From: Clonostachys chloroleuca
Lineage: Eukaryota; Ascomycota; Sordariomycetes; Hypocreales; Bionectriaceae
DNA length: 64,000 bases
NCBI GenBank assembly: GCA_037952775.1
Contig: JBANAY010000003.1
Span: 4,278,001-4,342,000, forward strand
Direction of reading: 5' to 3'
In this document: piece after piece, positions 9,745-22,268 of the stretch
Numbering within the stretch: the stretch's first letter is position 1
How the letters are laid out: each line of letters starts with the position of its first letter
Translations under genes and position numbers: made by a program
Notes under the pieces: model-generated
Databases searched by the model: none
What the model saw: the letters and a program-made list of their open reading frames with translations, nothing else
Told to the model about the DNA's origin: nothing

Positions 9745-11805
9745 ATGCAGAGCACGTTCTCGCATGTCGCTTCGCAGCCCCCACAGTCTCCCCCACAAGC
9801 TGAAGATGCTGTTCCCATCCAGGAGCAGGCGACCTGGATGACCTTTGGAGCCAGCAGTACCCTTCCATCGGCAGACGATGTCAGTACAACCGGCAGTCGC
9901 GGTACCAAAACCGGGAAGCGCCCTGCGGCTCGGGGAACTGCCTTCTACCCGCGAAAGCGAGCCAACACGGCATGTCAGGTGTGCAGGGCCCGCAAGACCA
10001 AGTGCGACAGCGCCATCCCATCGTGTTCCTACTGCGTCAGCGTTGGTGCGACCTGCATCCAGTCGCCGGTAGACCTTTCTAGCTTTGATCCCGCGAGCAT
10101 CAAGATCCTCGGGCGACTCGATGATCTGGAACGAATCCTCAAAGACCTGCCGGCGGCTGTCAAGGAGAATGAATCGTCACCACGAGCCTCTGCTTCAGAG
10201 CAGCAATCGTTGAGTGCGACCTCTGCGACCCCCATCTCTGCTACCACATACCCGGATCCCGAACCGCTCTGCGCATGGTCTCACGCGAACCATGGTCGCG
10301 CCTTTCGGCCTGCGCAACAAGCGTCCACCTCCACCGCCACGGGTCCAGGTGATGTGGGCTTGCGCATCTGTAACGTGCTGCCTCAACGCGTCGACCACAT
10401 CCTCTCATGGCCCATGTTCAGGACGGAGATGGAAGGCTTAGACGGAGAGGGGGTTAATGCCGTCGCCAATCGCGGGTTCAAGTCGTGGTCAGGGGGGACA
10501 CCATCTCTTCTAAGTCTTCTGGAATCGGACGCTGGGCAGATAAACCGACTGCTAGACAACTTCTTCGCATACGTTCACGGCAGTAATCCGATTCTCGACG
10601 AGCCTAGCACACGCCGACTGGTCAAAGAGACAATAGGAGACGGGCTAGATTGGTCCTCGTCCTCTTGTTTGACCTTGATCATCTGTGCCCTGGGCTGTAT
10701 AGCGACGCCCTTTGGCCCCAGCGGGGTGATGAGGCCAACGGCTCACACCGACTCCCAAGTGCTCTTTGAGGCATCTCAAAAGCGAATCGGCTCTTTGCTG
10801 GTCAAGAATGATCTCACTACGGCGCAATGTCTATTCCTTTCGGGCGTCTACATGATGTACATGTTCGAGCCCGTCTACAGCTGGAGGTTTTTCCTGCAGG
10901 CATTGGCAATCTGCCAGACGTTACCGTCCATCGTCGAGGCCCGACGACTAGGCTCTACGCCTGCGACGCCGCCAGCTTCGCATGAGCTGGGCAATAGGTA
11001 CACGCAGGAACAGGCTGTCTACTGGTCTTCGTGGAAGTCGGAGCGAGAGCTACGCGTTGAGCTCTCCTTGCCCGACTTTGAGAGCCGTGATTTGGGCATC
11101 ACGTTATATCCGCCATTCTTTCCTACACCGCCAATCTCAAACGAGGATGCCTTTGACAAGTCTGAGGCGGAGGCATCAAGAGCCCGCGAAGCATGGCTAT
11201 TCTACCTTGCGGACATTTCTTTGCGGCGTCTGACTAGTCGTATGTGCAGCGCCATGCTCGATCTAGAGAGAGCTGCGCCTTCAAACACGGAGTTCTTGAT
11301 GGCTCTGCTCAAGATGATCCCCGACTACGAATTTCAAGCACGTCAGTGGCGGGATAACCTTCCCGAGGAGCTATCTCTTGCTGGGTCTATTGAGACAGAC
11401 AACATCAACCAATTTGTCCTCCGCGGCAAGATGTTGAACTTTTTCGAGATCATCTACTGGCCTTTTGTGGTCGGGAGTCTTAGCCGCTTGTTTGCGAGCA
11501 TTCCGGTACCTCCCGACTTCCACGATATAGTCACTCGCGGGCTAGACACACAATTGATGCAGATACGCATCAACGAGACGGGCTTCATGTACAGGCATCA
11601 TGGCTGTTTCTTCATGATTAGGTCTTGCACCAGGAGTGCCCTCGTCTTGCTGGCCGCTTCCAAAGTGGGAGCTGTGGTGCCCATGGATTGGGATTTGCAA
11701 GTGCTAAAGGTGGCCAGGATGCAGTCGTACTGGGAGGAGGAAGACGTAGAGGCGAGAACATGGAGATGTCTTATTGAGCGGGAGCTATCTGCTATGTCGC
11801 GTTGA
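9745..11805 (+). CDS. Zn2Cys6 transcription factor, candidate regulator of the glucanase locus
   Basis: A single exon encodes 686 aa. A complete binuclear zinc cluster spans C77, C80, C87, C94, C97 and C104 (C-x2-C-x6-C-x6-C-x2-C-x6-C), preceded by a basic FYPRKRANTA segment. It is followed by a short coiled linker (GRLDDLERILKDL). The middle region matches the fungal-specific transcription factor domain, with FFAYVHGSNPILDE and the ALGCIATPFGPSG segment. The predicted protein is a nuclear DNA-binding activator or repressor. It converges on the GH3 beta-glucosidase, with only 168 bp between the stop codons, and stands at the left edge of a run of beta-1,3-glucan-acting genes, so a local regulatory role is plausible but inferred only from position. 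The gene looks intact. Confidence 0.9.
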   Translation: MQSTFSHVASQPPQSPPQAEDAVPIQEQATWMTFGASSTLPSADDVSTTGSRGTKTGKRPAARGTAFYPRKRANTACQVCRARKTKCDSAIPSCSYCVSVGATCIQSPVDLSSFDPASIKILGRLDDLERILKDLPAAVKENESSPRASASEQQSLSATSATPISATTYPDPEPLCAWSHANHGRAFRPAQQASTSTATGPGDVGLRICNVLPQRVDHILSWPMFRTEMEGLDGEGVNAVANRGFKSWSGGTPSLLSLLESDAGQINRLLDNFFAYVHGSNPILDEPSTRRLVKETIGDGLDWSSSSCLTLIICALGCIATPFGPSGVMRPTAHTDSQVLFEASQKRIGSLLVKNDLTTAQCLFLSGVYMMYMFEPVYSWRFFLQALAICQTLPSIVEARRLGSTPATPPASHELGNRYTQEQAVYWSSWKSERELRVELSLPDFESRDLGITLYPPFFPTPPISNEDAFDKSEAEASRAREAWLFYLADISLRRLTSRMCSAMLDLERAAPSNTEFLMALLKMIPDYEFQARQWRDNLPEELSLAGSIETDNINQFVLRGKMLNFFEIIYWPFVVGSLSRLFASIPVPPDFHDIVTRGLDTQLMQIRINETGFMYRHHGCFFMIRSCTRSALVLLAASKVGAVVPMDWDLQVLKVARMQSYWEEEDVEARTWRCLIERELSAMSR

Positions 11806-11973
11806 TAGGGAAAGTATCTTTAAATCAGAAAAGTACCTTATGAACTATTTTCTTTTTTGGCACGACCGCGCAACCGCATCATACACATGGGCTACTTACA
11901 GCCCAAAGCACAGTTGTATCCTCACTGATTTGGAACCTGAGCTACGGCCTTGACAATCTATGGTTCTCGACTC

Positions 11974-14585
11974 TTAAATACCAGACCACCAATAAGACTT
12001 GTCTACTGTGAAGCTTCCTGTGATACAAATGGTGCTATTGAGATCGCTCGTGTTACTGACGATAACCTCGTACTCACCATTCTCGACACACCATTGTTCT
12101 CTCTCCTCATCGAAATATGATGCAGCATACTTCTCAAGTTCCTTGACACTGATTTCCTTAGACTCACCGGGGTTCAAGTGAACCTTGGTGAATCCCTTCA
12201 GTTCCTTGACTGGCCGATTGATCTTTGACTGCCGCGGCTTGATGTACATTTGGACGACTTCAGCACCGGCGACCTGGCCTGTGTTCTCAACGACGAGGGT
12301 CGCGATCACCTCACCTCCCTGCGCCGTGTGAGAGACCCGGAGATTCGAAAGCTCAAAGGTGGTGTATGACAGGCCGTGCCCGAAAGGAAAGTTGACCTCC
12401 TTGTCAGCGAACTCATAATATCGATATCCAACATAGACGTCCTCGCCGTAAAGGATCCGTCCAGACTCGGTTCGCATGTTCAGGTACGAGGGTACATCCT
12501 GGAGACGTCGGGGGAAGCTCAATGATAGCTTACCGGACGGATTTGCATCTCCAAAAATGATATCTGCGATGCAGTTTCCTGTCTCGTTGCCGCCGTACCA
12601 GGCCTGAAGCACAGCTGACGCTGTCGATAACCATGGCATCTCCTCAGGGGTTCCGGTTTGCATGACCACAACCGTGTTGCGGTTTGCCCCTGTTACTTCT
12701 GCAATGAGCTGATCAAGCAAGCCCGGAAGCTTCATACTCGCGCGGTCTGCGCCTTCCGTTTCCCAGTCCGAGTTGAGTCCAGCACAGATGATCACTTGCT
12801 CATGTTCTCCAGCGAGTCGAACGGCCTTCTGGATTTCTTGCTGTCCGTCAATGACCTTACAGCCGCCAACGCGGAGGGAACCATGGCCTGGTACAAAGGC
12901 GTCGCTCTTCAAAGTAAAGGTTGGGGCAGAACCGAACTCAACTTTGATGTTGTACGTACGTCCCTTTTCAAGACGGACAACTCCTCTTTCTTCACAAGTT
13001 GCCGCCCCATAAAAAGCATCACCTGCAACCTGCTTGGTCGCATTGTCGATAACAAGTTCACCGTCAACGTAAACTCTAGCCGTGCCGGACACAACGCAAC
13101 CGAGCTCATACTCGCAGTCCTCATCGGCGTATAGAGAGCCCTCCAAGTCAGCGTACCATATATCGCCAACGTCCGGATTTGAGTAGTCCACTAGATGCAT
13201 CTCTGTCTTGCTGAAGAACATCTGATCGATAACCTTTCGTGGGCTTTCGTCTGAACTCCCGGGGGGCTCATTGTACACAGTCCAGCGCATGCCAGGGTTT
13301 CCGTTAGGTGCTGTGCACTGATGACCGAGCAGAGGAAGAAAGCGATGTGCGTAAGCACCAACGGTAAAAGTCGGTTTCGTTTCGAGCTTCTGGCAGATCC
13401 CGTCATACGGAGCTACAGCGTAGTATGCTGGCAAAGCTGCCGAGCCGCCACCATGATATGTCGCTACTTTAGCATTCGGGCCGATAACGAGAGTTGATCT
13501 CTTTGTCTTGAATGGCAAGACGGCGTTGTCGTTCTTCAATAGCACAATGCTCTCATTTCCGATCTGGCGAAGCAGCGCAGCTGTTTCTGGTGTATCTCTC
13601 GTGGTTTCCGGTCCGAATTCCGGAATGCCAGATGCTGCACACCGATTGACGAGATTCAATACTGCACGGGCTCTATCATCGATGATATGTGGCGCAGGTT
13701 TCCCAAAGGAAGCGTTGAATTGGAGTAGATCGCCGCGGAACCTTGAAGGACCCGGCATTTCCAAGTCGAGACCAGCCTTCACAGCTTCAGTTGTCGTATA
13801 CGTCCCGTACCAATCGCTCATGATGATACCGTCCCAGTTCCACTCCTTTCTCAGCAAACCTTCGAGATATCTCGGATTCTCGCTGCAAAATACGCCATTA
13901 ATTCCATTGTAAGCAGTCATGAAGCCCCCTGGTGGTGCATGTCGTACGGCAAGTTGGAAGGGCATTGCATAGATTTCCCGAAGCGCTCGCTCAGTAAGGA
14001 TGCATTGAGAGCCCATGCGTCTGTCTTCTTGGTCGTTACAGAGAAAGTGCTTGATTGTAGCTTGTATTCCTAAGCTCTGAATGCCCTTGATCAAGGCTGC
14101 TGCTCCGAGACCAGCAAGAACAGGATCCTCGCTAATTGATTCAAACCCACGTCCACCCAAAGGTGATCGCTGGATGTTAACGGTCGGCCCGAGGAGCACG
14201 TGTGCGCTCTTGGCCTTGGCCTCCTCTCCCATGAGCCTACCGGCTTGCTCAAGGAGACCCTGATTGAATGTCGAGCCCAAGGCAGTGCCACATGGGAAAC
14301 ATGCCGACAGCGTTCCGTTGAAGAACTTTGTCCCTCTCACGCCATTGGGGCCGTCAGACAGTCGCAGAGAAGGGATTCCGTATTTCGGAAGGGCTTTTGT
14401 GTGCCAAAAGTCGATTCCTTCAAACAAGAGGATATCAGTAAGCGGGTACAGAATTGAACGCCAAACCCAGCAGATGGGGAAAGTTCGCAGGTTCAGAGCA
14501 CAATCGGCTGCCTACCTGTGAGAAGCTCTACCTTTTCGAAAGATGTGAGATTCGAGAGGATGTCTTCGACGTTTATGCAAGCCAT
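11974..14585 (-). CDS. GH3 beta-glucosidase (PA14-containing), likely intracellular
   Basis: Exon 1 is 14585-14516 and exon 2 is 14417-11974, joined by a 98-nt intron in phase 1; the product is 837 aa. The sequence opens with a short MACINVEDIL segment, then VELLTGIDFWHTKALP and PSLRLSDGPNGVRGT, typical of GH3. The catalytic nucleophile motif GIIMSDWYGTY is present, as is the KHFLCNDQEDRR loop. A PA14-type insertion (around DIWYADLEGSLYADEDCEYE) and a C-terminal fibronectin-III-like domain follow. There is no signal peptide, so the enzyme probably acts in the cytosol on short gluco-oligosaccharides such as laminaribiose or cellobiose. The neighbouring glucanases and sugar transporter fit import followed by intracellular hydrolysis. 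Confidence 0.93.
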
Positions 14586-15402
14586 GATATTTGGGTTCTT
14601 TGAAGGTCACGAGATGAGAGCAGCGTCTGGTGAAAGAGCTATGATCCGGAATCAGTAGACGGTGAGAATCTTGCCGTGAGATAAATACACTCTTTAACCC
14701 TGAGTATAATAGACAGTTTAATTGCTGCGCTTTCTAGTTCGCATACGTAGATACGGAATGTTGGCTTGACCTGGACCTCCGCACCAAGCGTTGCTAGCTA
14801 GCCTCGTGCGCAATGTTCCCTGCGTTTGTCCCCTTTGATCAGGCATAGTAACTCACCCATCTCATGGTGATCACATGCAGCCACCAATAAGTCCTTGCCA
14901 ATTAAGTGAGTGCACACCTTAAGATGGAGTTGTAACACTTCGACCGAGTATCCCCGCCTGCCCCAGGCGAGGAGGGGCAACAGGGGGGCCTCTGTCAGGT
15001 CAACTTTCTTTGCCTGATATTGTGAGGATCACAAGCAACTTCCTCTTCTGACTAGGGCTGCCTTTACTGTGGTTCGTGTCCCCGCATCATATGCAGGTTC
15101 CCAAGCGGGACGACGCCCTGGCCGTTTCGCGTAATCAAACAAGCTGCAACTCGCAAACGTGAACCAATTCTCGTTTATTCCATGTTGCTACTATCCACAG
15201 TTACGGCAACATGTACTCAGCGCAGTCTTCGGTCTTTACTAATCCTGCCACAAGCTGCTGGGGCAGAGTCCACAAGACGAGATCGCTTGCAGAAGACTAC
15301 TTCTGCACAAAAGTGTGAATTGAAATGAAACTATGCATATGCTTCTGAACGGCCAAGCCCTACATTCCTCCTTGTTGCCTCCCACTCAATCGTGTCTTCT
15401 TC
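14586..15402. other. Intergenic, no gene seen
   Basis: This contains the promoter of the GH3 gene and the 3' flank of the DUF1996 gene. No coding signal or repeat is recognised. Confidence 0.5.
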
Positions 15403-16547
15403 CTAGATACCCCAAACAGGGTTGTTCCCGGGAAGGCGGTCAAGAGGACCATTCTCTCCGACCTCTTCGTTGGGAGCAGGAACCTCCAGCTCCTGGGGGC
15501 CAGCCTGTCCTGGTCCGTTGGGTCCAACATTGAGACTGCAATTCACATCATTGACACCATTTGGCCCAGTGCATGTATCCATGGCTCGCTCAAAACGGCG
15601 CTGATCGGCCCATCCGTTCAAGAAATCACCGTGCAGACCGTAACCCTTGGCGTCTCCCTGAGCCCAGACAAGTCTGTTGAAGTCTTGAATGGCATTGATA
15701 TCGTAGAAGAACTCAAAGAAAACCGAGAAGATGGCTACCGGGTGGGACGGAGGGCAGACTCCAGTGTTGTAGTCACCGATAGCCGGGAATGCGACCTATT
15801 ATACTCCTGTTAGCTGCTAGGCGCAAGGTGCATGAGTCTAAAGGAAGGAAATCATTACGTACGTGGCTCTTGTGGTCGGAGCTGTCAAGATTCTTGCCGT
15901 CCCAACAAGACGGGAAGAAAGTTTCAGCGCGCATGCGCAGGCACTTCTGACGAGGCAACTCGTACCCATCGTTGGAACCCGTGGCTGTTAGGCACTTGTG
16001 ATAGATGGCGCGATGCTCGAAGTTGTTCGTGTCCAAGGTCTGGCGGAATGGATCTCCGGTGACCATTCTCAGACCTGCTGGGGGTGCAACAGGGCCCGGA
16101 GCACCGTTGCAGTTCTGTCGTCCTGGCTTGTAGTCGCACGTTCGCGGCAAGTAGTACGCGGCCTAGGAGCTGTTAGTAGTGATACACTCTTTGTCATTCG
16201 TAACTCAACTAGAGACGTTTGAGGGATCTTACATTGCCTTGCATGTGAACCAACTCAAATTTTCCATCTCTACGCTGATGGTAGAGCTGGGGCTGCCAGT
16301 AGTTGCTTTTGTCAAGAATCTTGTCACATGTTGTCGCCTTGGCGCCAACGGCAACCTCATTGGGTTGGTTGAGCTGGAAGGCCGTGCCGCCAGTGACGAC
16401 ATGAACGTGAGGGGAGATCTGGCCTGGGAATACAATGGGATCACCGCGTTGAATGGTGAGCGGCTGGCAGTTGACGGTGAACTCGGCCGTGACACCCTGC
16501 AGCAGGGCAAGACCGGCAAGGGCCTGAACAAAATGGGAAGCAGCCAT
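15403..16547 (-). CDS. Secreted DUF1996 protein
   Basis: Exons are 16547-16233, 16162-15863 and 15795-15403. Both introns (70 and 67 nt) are phase 0, and the product is 335 aa. A signal peptide is clear (MAASHFVQALAGLALLQGVTA). The body matches the fungal DUF1996 family: an N-terminal CQPLTIQRGDPIVFPGQISPH segment, several conserved Cys and His residues (SPHVHVVTGG), an RMRAETFFPSCWDGKN motif and a VAFPAIGDYNTGVCPPSHP motif. The biochemical role of the family is unknown; members are secreted or wall-associated. The location inside a set of beta-1,3-glucanases makes a role in glucan or wall handling attractive but unproven. The C-terminal tail is Gly/Pro/Asn-rich and low in complexity. Confidence 0.9.
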
Positions 16548-16649
16548 TGTGCAGATACGAGACGAGAGTTTGAAGTTGATTTTGAATGGTTCTTGAAACC
16601 TCTAACTTCGAATTTGGGTCATATTCTCGTTCAACGAGGCTACACAATA

Positions 16650-16662
16650 GACATATATATAT
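16650..16662 (-). promoter_or_regulatory. TATA-like element upstream of the DUF1996 gene
   Basis: An alternating AT run (ACATATATATATGT) lies about 105 nt upstream of the minus-strand ATG at 16547, a suitable place for a core promoter. Confidence 0.35.
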
Positions 16663-17756
16663 GTTCTTCAACCGCCCTTGGTGTCCTCACACACGAGTTC
16701 TCACAATTGATCACAATATCGACCTGACTATTCTGTAGCCTATTCGTTGTCAAGATAAAGATCTTGGCATATCTCAATGATGTTGACAAGCTGTAACTCA
16801 AGGCTCTTTGTCGCCGTACTAGAACACCACATGATAGCTCTCAAAGAACCTCTGTATTCGGCCCGGTCCTCAATTCTGCCGAGAGAAGTCCCATGGCAGA
16901 CAGGTCAGACGAAGCTCATCGGAGGGTAACAGAAACACCCCGTGAGCTCGTCTGGCCATACCGAAGTTGCTGCCAAAGAAGACGAATGATTCTATACTAA
17001 GCCCTGAACGGCATCTCAGGTGCATCGGGGAACGTCGCTCATTTCAGGGGGAGTTAAATAACGGACGTGAACCCTGATCACACTAACCTGAAAGAACGCT
17101 TGTTACCCCTCCACCACCCATTACCGATCGATGTCACAGTGCCAGAAAGTTCCTCAACTTGGATTGAAATAGCCTGAATGGGATTCTCAAAAGTTTCGGT
17201 AACATCACGATGTGATCACATCTTTGCGAAGCGTGCTTCCTTTTGGCGGGGAAACAACAACCGTGCACCTGGTTCTATCATCACCTGCTCGAAAAAGAGC
17301 CGAGATGTTCCCTTACCCATGCAACAAGCAATTACGGTTGCCCCCATGCTGAAGCGGCCGCCGAAATTGCCCCCGTTGCACGGGGAATATGGACTACGGG
17401 TATAGCCCGTCTTGGAAAGAGGACCCTGAACCTCATCGTCATCTACTAATCGACCGAGTAGTATAGAATTAGGCTTCTCGATACTGACATCAGACCGTTT
17501 GAGAGGTCGAGCATCCACATGCGATGATGCGCAATCCTGAGGAAATGGATAGCAGCTTAGAAGCGTGATGAGTTGATGTGTGGTGGACCTAGCATTACTG
17601 TTGACTGTTCTGAAGAATGGTATCATTGCGGATGATCTTGAAGATCTAAAGTCGACTTAGTCGATCTCCTGAAGGCTGTTATTTATTGCCAGGCGTTTCC
17701 CAGGGGCTCTTTAGGTTGAGCACCGTTTTGTTCCAAGACATTATAATACCTGCAAA
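16663..17756. other. Intergenic between two divergent secreted-protein genes
   Basis: This long shared upstream region lies between the DUF1996 gene (minus) and the GH81 gene (plus). A 136-codon minus-strand frame (17216-17626) shows no family features and is probably chance. The region should contain the regulatory sites of both genes, but I could not identify a repeated motif by eye. Confidence 0.45.
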
Positions 17757-20700
17757 ATGTTGCCAAGGCTTGTTCATCTCCTCATTTTCTCTGCCGTTGG
17801 CACAGCGTTATACGTCAGACGCGGTGCTCAGTCTCAACATGATACCACTATCACTGGCAGCAACTTGCACGAGAGAGCCGCAACTCTGGCTCCCATTGAC
17901 ACCAGTCCTGCTGATGGAATTACCGGTGGACGGGTTGCCAATAGCCTACCACCTCTGGACTCTTTCATTGTGGACCTGAAGCCTCCAGTAAGTTAATAAA
18001 AGGCTCATTTGAATAAGCAATTGGGCTGACACAAAGCACTAGTTTCCGACTAACACCTGGTGGGCGCCGTACCTCGCTCAACCAGGCGACCAAAATGCAG
18101 CCGGCCCTTTCCCCTACCAGTCATCGCTCGGTGGCTCTGGTGTGAAATTTGGCGTCAGTACCGACAGACATTTTGACGGCACTTCCATCCAACAGCCAGT
18201 GCGGATTGACTGGCTGGTTGGGTTCACCGAGCACCAAGGGTCTTTTAGTGGACACAAAGCCACAAAGTTTGATGAGCAAACTGTGACGGTTCAGTATTTC
18301 CAGGGAAACGCGCGAATGAACGCATTCCTCGTGCCAGGATCTCCCTATATGACATTCGAGTACGAGGGAGCCACACCTAAGCTGGAGCCGCAAAATGCTT
18401 CCATAAAGTCGTTCAACGGAAAATCCGTGGGCGAAGGCAGTGCTGGTGAGCCCCAATCTGCCAACTCTCGATAGTTGCCAAGCTAACATCATCTATCCAG
18501 TCACCGAATCCGGCACAGTCTTCATCGTCACAGACACTGAAGACGCCACCTATGTCATTTACGCTCTGGAAACTGTCACCCTTAGAGCATCACCCGATGC
18601 CATCACAGCTGATGTCGCCTACAATAATGTCATTCGCCTAGCCAAAGTCAGCCAAGAGTCGCATCGGGTGTTATTGGACCAGTACCACAGTGCGTATCCG
18701 ACCGCAGCTAAGCTTGAGTATGAGCTTGGCAACACCGAAGGTGCCATTGTGTTTAGCTGGGAGACTGTAGGATCTGGCGAGTTGCTCATGTTGACGTGGC
18801 CACATCATCGCGGGGTCATGCAGAATGGCAACTTTCCTCCTACCTCTGCGCTTGGCTACTTGACTACCAAAGTAGGTTTCGCCATTGAACTACCTTCATA
18901 CTGGCCAACGTCAAATAGTTGCTTACACAAACTGGTAGGGGTGGATGTACCCGGCTCTTGGAAAGCAATGGCGCCTGACGTATAAACTCAGCGACGTTGT
19001 CTGGAACCCAACCCGAAAGCTCGATTCTTCATGCTCCGATGCTGTCATCAAAGGCTTGGAATATGAGGTTAGCCAGCTTAAAACCTCCGATGCTCCAGTG
19101 CCAAACGACTTTTATTACTGGGGAGGGACGCTGGCAGCAAAATCTCGACTGGCATTGATTGCGTAAGTGCACCTTCGTCCTCCCCATGGCTGAACTTGAC
19201 CTGTGTCACCTCTTGCTGATAGAGGTATAGGGATGACCTTGGTCGACAAGATCTGATTGCTCCTGTTATTGGTTACCTGAAAACGTCATTTCAACCCTGG
19301 TTCGAGTACTCTCACACGACCCAAGCCGCATACGAGACAGCATGGGGAGGCATCATCAACAAAGCCGGAGCAACTAATGAATTCGTCGATTTTGGCAACG
19401 GATACTATAATGACCATCACTTTCACTACGGATACGTTCTCGCCATTGCCGCCACCATTGCAAAATATGACCAGGGCTGGTTGAATCAGCATAAGACGTT
19501 TATCAACTGGTTTGCTAGAGACATCATAAACGCGTCGCCTTCAGACCCTCAGTTCCCTCATACTCGCTGCCGAGATTGGTTTGCTGGCCACTCCTGGGCA
19601 TCTGGGATCCTGAACGGAGCTGGCAGTCGCAACCAAGAGTCCTCAACCGAGGCGGTCAACGGATACTACGGAGCTATGTTGTGGGCATCCGTTGCCATCA
19701 ACCAGGACTATGCCAACTTCGCTAAGCTTCTTGTCGCTTCGGAACAGCAAGCAACTCGGGTCTACTGGCATTTATACCCCCAAAAAAGCTCGCAAGATCT
19801 TAGCAACCCTTACCCCGAAGATGGTCTGAGAAATCTTGCCACGATTGGAAACGTGTTGGACTGGCAGAGCGGTGCCTTTCTTTGGTGGGGAAACCAGAAG
19901 GTGCAGATTGCCGCCATTCAAATTCTACCTCTCATCCCGATTAACGAGGTAAGGTTGCATTGGCTATAATGTTTTCCTGGGCAACTGCTAACAGATACAT
20001 TATTAGGCTTTGTATGATGAAGCCTGGGTTCGAAACATGTGGTCTTATACAATGCCCGAGCTCGTTGACCCGGCTTACGGAGATGAATGGTGCATCACCC
20101 TGGTCTTGACGTCGTTTGCGCTATTGGCTAACATTCAACAGGAAAAATCTCATTGTGGCAGCTTATGCAAACGCTGAGCCTCAGATCGCGGCGGCTTGGA
20201 GCTCAAACATCACGAACTGGGGTAAGTCCAAGATATTGATTGAACGTGCAAGGCGCGAAGGACCAGTGTGCCCTAACCTCCTGGACAGGAAGTGGCAATA
20301 CCTTCACGAATCAGCTTCACTTTATCGGCACCCGTCCTAACCCAAGCGGCCAGCCCATCTGCGGCAACTTGGCACAGAATCCCATGGGCAACTTGAGAGT
20401 TCGAGTCGCGGGCACTAATGACTTCGTTGTCGTCGAAAGTGACAACATCCTCAAGACCGGCGCAGAGGGCAACGCTGCCGTCTTCGACAGTGCCTACGTT
20501 CCTAACTCGGGCACCCTTCAACTGACTAGCACAGGGCGATACGTCACCGCTGATCAGTCGGCCAGCGGCCCTCTGACGGCTGGGGCCGCAGTAGCGTCCA
20601 CTTGGGAGCGGTTTACCATCCGTCCCAAGGCCGGCGCTGGGTCAGGGGTGTACACGATCAAAGCAGCGAGCAACGGTCGGTATGTGGTACGTGGTAGCGA

Positions 20701-20761
20701 TGGTCGATTGGTGAACAGTGCGGTCAGTGAGGCAGACGGTACAGGGTTCTCTTTCGTTTAG
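17757..20761 (+). CDS. GH81 endo-beta-1,3-glucanase with C-terminal beta-trefoil-like module
   Basis: The eight exons are 17757-17987, 18043-18445, 18501-18871, 18939-19162, 19231-19948, 20007-20089, 20142-20221 and 20289-20761. All seven introns (52-68 nt) keep phase, giving 860 aa. A signal peptide (MLPRLVHLLIFSAVGTALY) sends the protein out of the cell. GH81 hallmarks are FPTNTWWAPYL near the start, the catalytic-core block GNGYYNDHHFHYGYVLA with the acid Asp, RDWFAGHSWASGI, and NQESSTEAVNGYYGAMLW with the catalytic Glu. The last 120 or so residues form a repeated GRYV-type module (TGRYVTADQSASGPL, then NGRYVVRGSDGRL) typical of fascin- or ricin-like beta-trefoils, which may bind glucan. 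It hydrolyses internal beta-1,3 bonds of glucans such as laminarin or fungal wall. Confidence 0.94.
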
Positions 20762-22268
20762 GTTACTACTCTACATGACTGAATGCCTGACTGGCCCTAT
20801 AGCTAGCTGCCCTTGATGGCCAAAGCTGTAGTGTTCAGAAGTGATTGTCCATTGTTGGAAATGCTATTTCACCGAAGAAACATTATTCGCTCTCCAATCC
20901 TAATATTGTTGTGTGCAGGCTGTGATTAATAGCTAGGGGATGGATTGGAATATTCCCTGATGAGATGTTCTCTTGGTGGCCTGTAGAAGCTCGTGATCTA
21001 TGGAGGACCCTTTTCTCCTTTCGCTAGTCGGCCTCTTGCTACGTCAGTTCCACATAATACATCCTGTCCCTCACCATGATTCCGTCGGGGACAATGCCAT
21101 GATAACAAGCACACTTGCTTTGCCACGTGGACAAGAGGCGAAATTGATCAAGGTCGCCGCTCCTGCTCGACCACTTCGCACTAACGATTGTCTCAAACTC
21201 AAGTTAGTTCGAGGAGATGACCTCCGACGCCTATGGAATAAGCATTTCCTCGATCCACATTCACCATCACAGGAATGATTTGGACGAGTATGCAACGTAG
21301 AATCCCTGTCTAGTCGTAACCACAAGCTCCCGATGACTGTGGTCCAGAGACTACGCCTATGGGTGACGGATTGTCAACGGCCCTTCGCATTCAAAGAACG
21401 AAGGCCTCGCCATGATTCCTCCTGTTGTCGCTTTCGGCCATACGATGCAGGCCACCGTCCGAAATCGCCGTACAGACGTGGCACCAGTGTGTGGCCTGTG
21501 AAGCATAAATCGGTCCGAACTGTGAAGCGACTTTCTCCTCATATACCCGCACTGAAGGGTCGGTTGACTAGTTGTTCTTGTACCAAAGGAAACCACCATC
21601 AGGCATATTCCATTCGACGTCCCGCGGGGAGTATCGCTCTCCCCGCTCACTTCATTAGCCACAAGCATCCCGTAATCTCCTCCTTCCCCGCATCTTCTAC
21701 ATCGGAGTTGAGCCACATTGAATGAGAGCATGTGCCGGAACAAACCTGGATAGAGTGTCTTGTAATGAGGTCACGAGTATATGACAGGAACCGTCCTTGT
21801 GCCTTAGGGGAGTTCCCCACAACTCCAGATTGCACCGGCGGGACTTTCGGTCGAAGCCGAACTCTTGGTGACGAATGTGATCTATCTTCCAAGAAAGTAG
21901 TCTGTCTCTTTCCGCGATACAAAGTAAGAAACTAGAGGATTTCCGCATCATTAGCGTGATGCTAACGCCGTATTCTGGCCTGTCGAAGCCTTCCTAAATG
22001 ACAATTATATTACCGAGAGACTCGCCGAGTTGGCCACGAGGGCATCGCTCCCACAGCGACTCTGGTGTTGAGAGCAACTTTGGGGTTTCTCTTCATCGTC
22101 ATAACCAGCCAAGAATCTCGACGGGGGAAATTGGCGATGGTGTATTTAAGGTCTCTTAAACCATCACCCGACTGAGTCCTAGATCTCCAACCACCTCGCA
22201 TCATCGTCTCAGGAGGAAGTCAATAGACTACCCTGGTAACGTTCTTATCCATTGCTAAACTTTTTGCA
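20762..22268. other. Intergenic, 1.5 kb
   Basis: Several overlapping open frames of up to 130 codons occur on both strands near 21330-21740, but none has a recognisable family or a sensible start or splice context. The right end carries the GH55 promoter; a TATTTAAG sequence near 22142-22149 is a possible core element about 120 nt before the ATG. Confidence 0.45.

Noticed and set aside
17216..17626. A 136-codon minus-strand frame upstream of GH81
   Set aside because: No recognisable domain, no splice or promoter context; probably chance.
21333..21743. Overlapping frames of about 130 codons on both strands
   Set aside because: They overlap each other, have no family match and lie in the upstream region of GH55.
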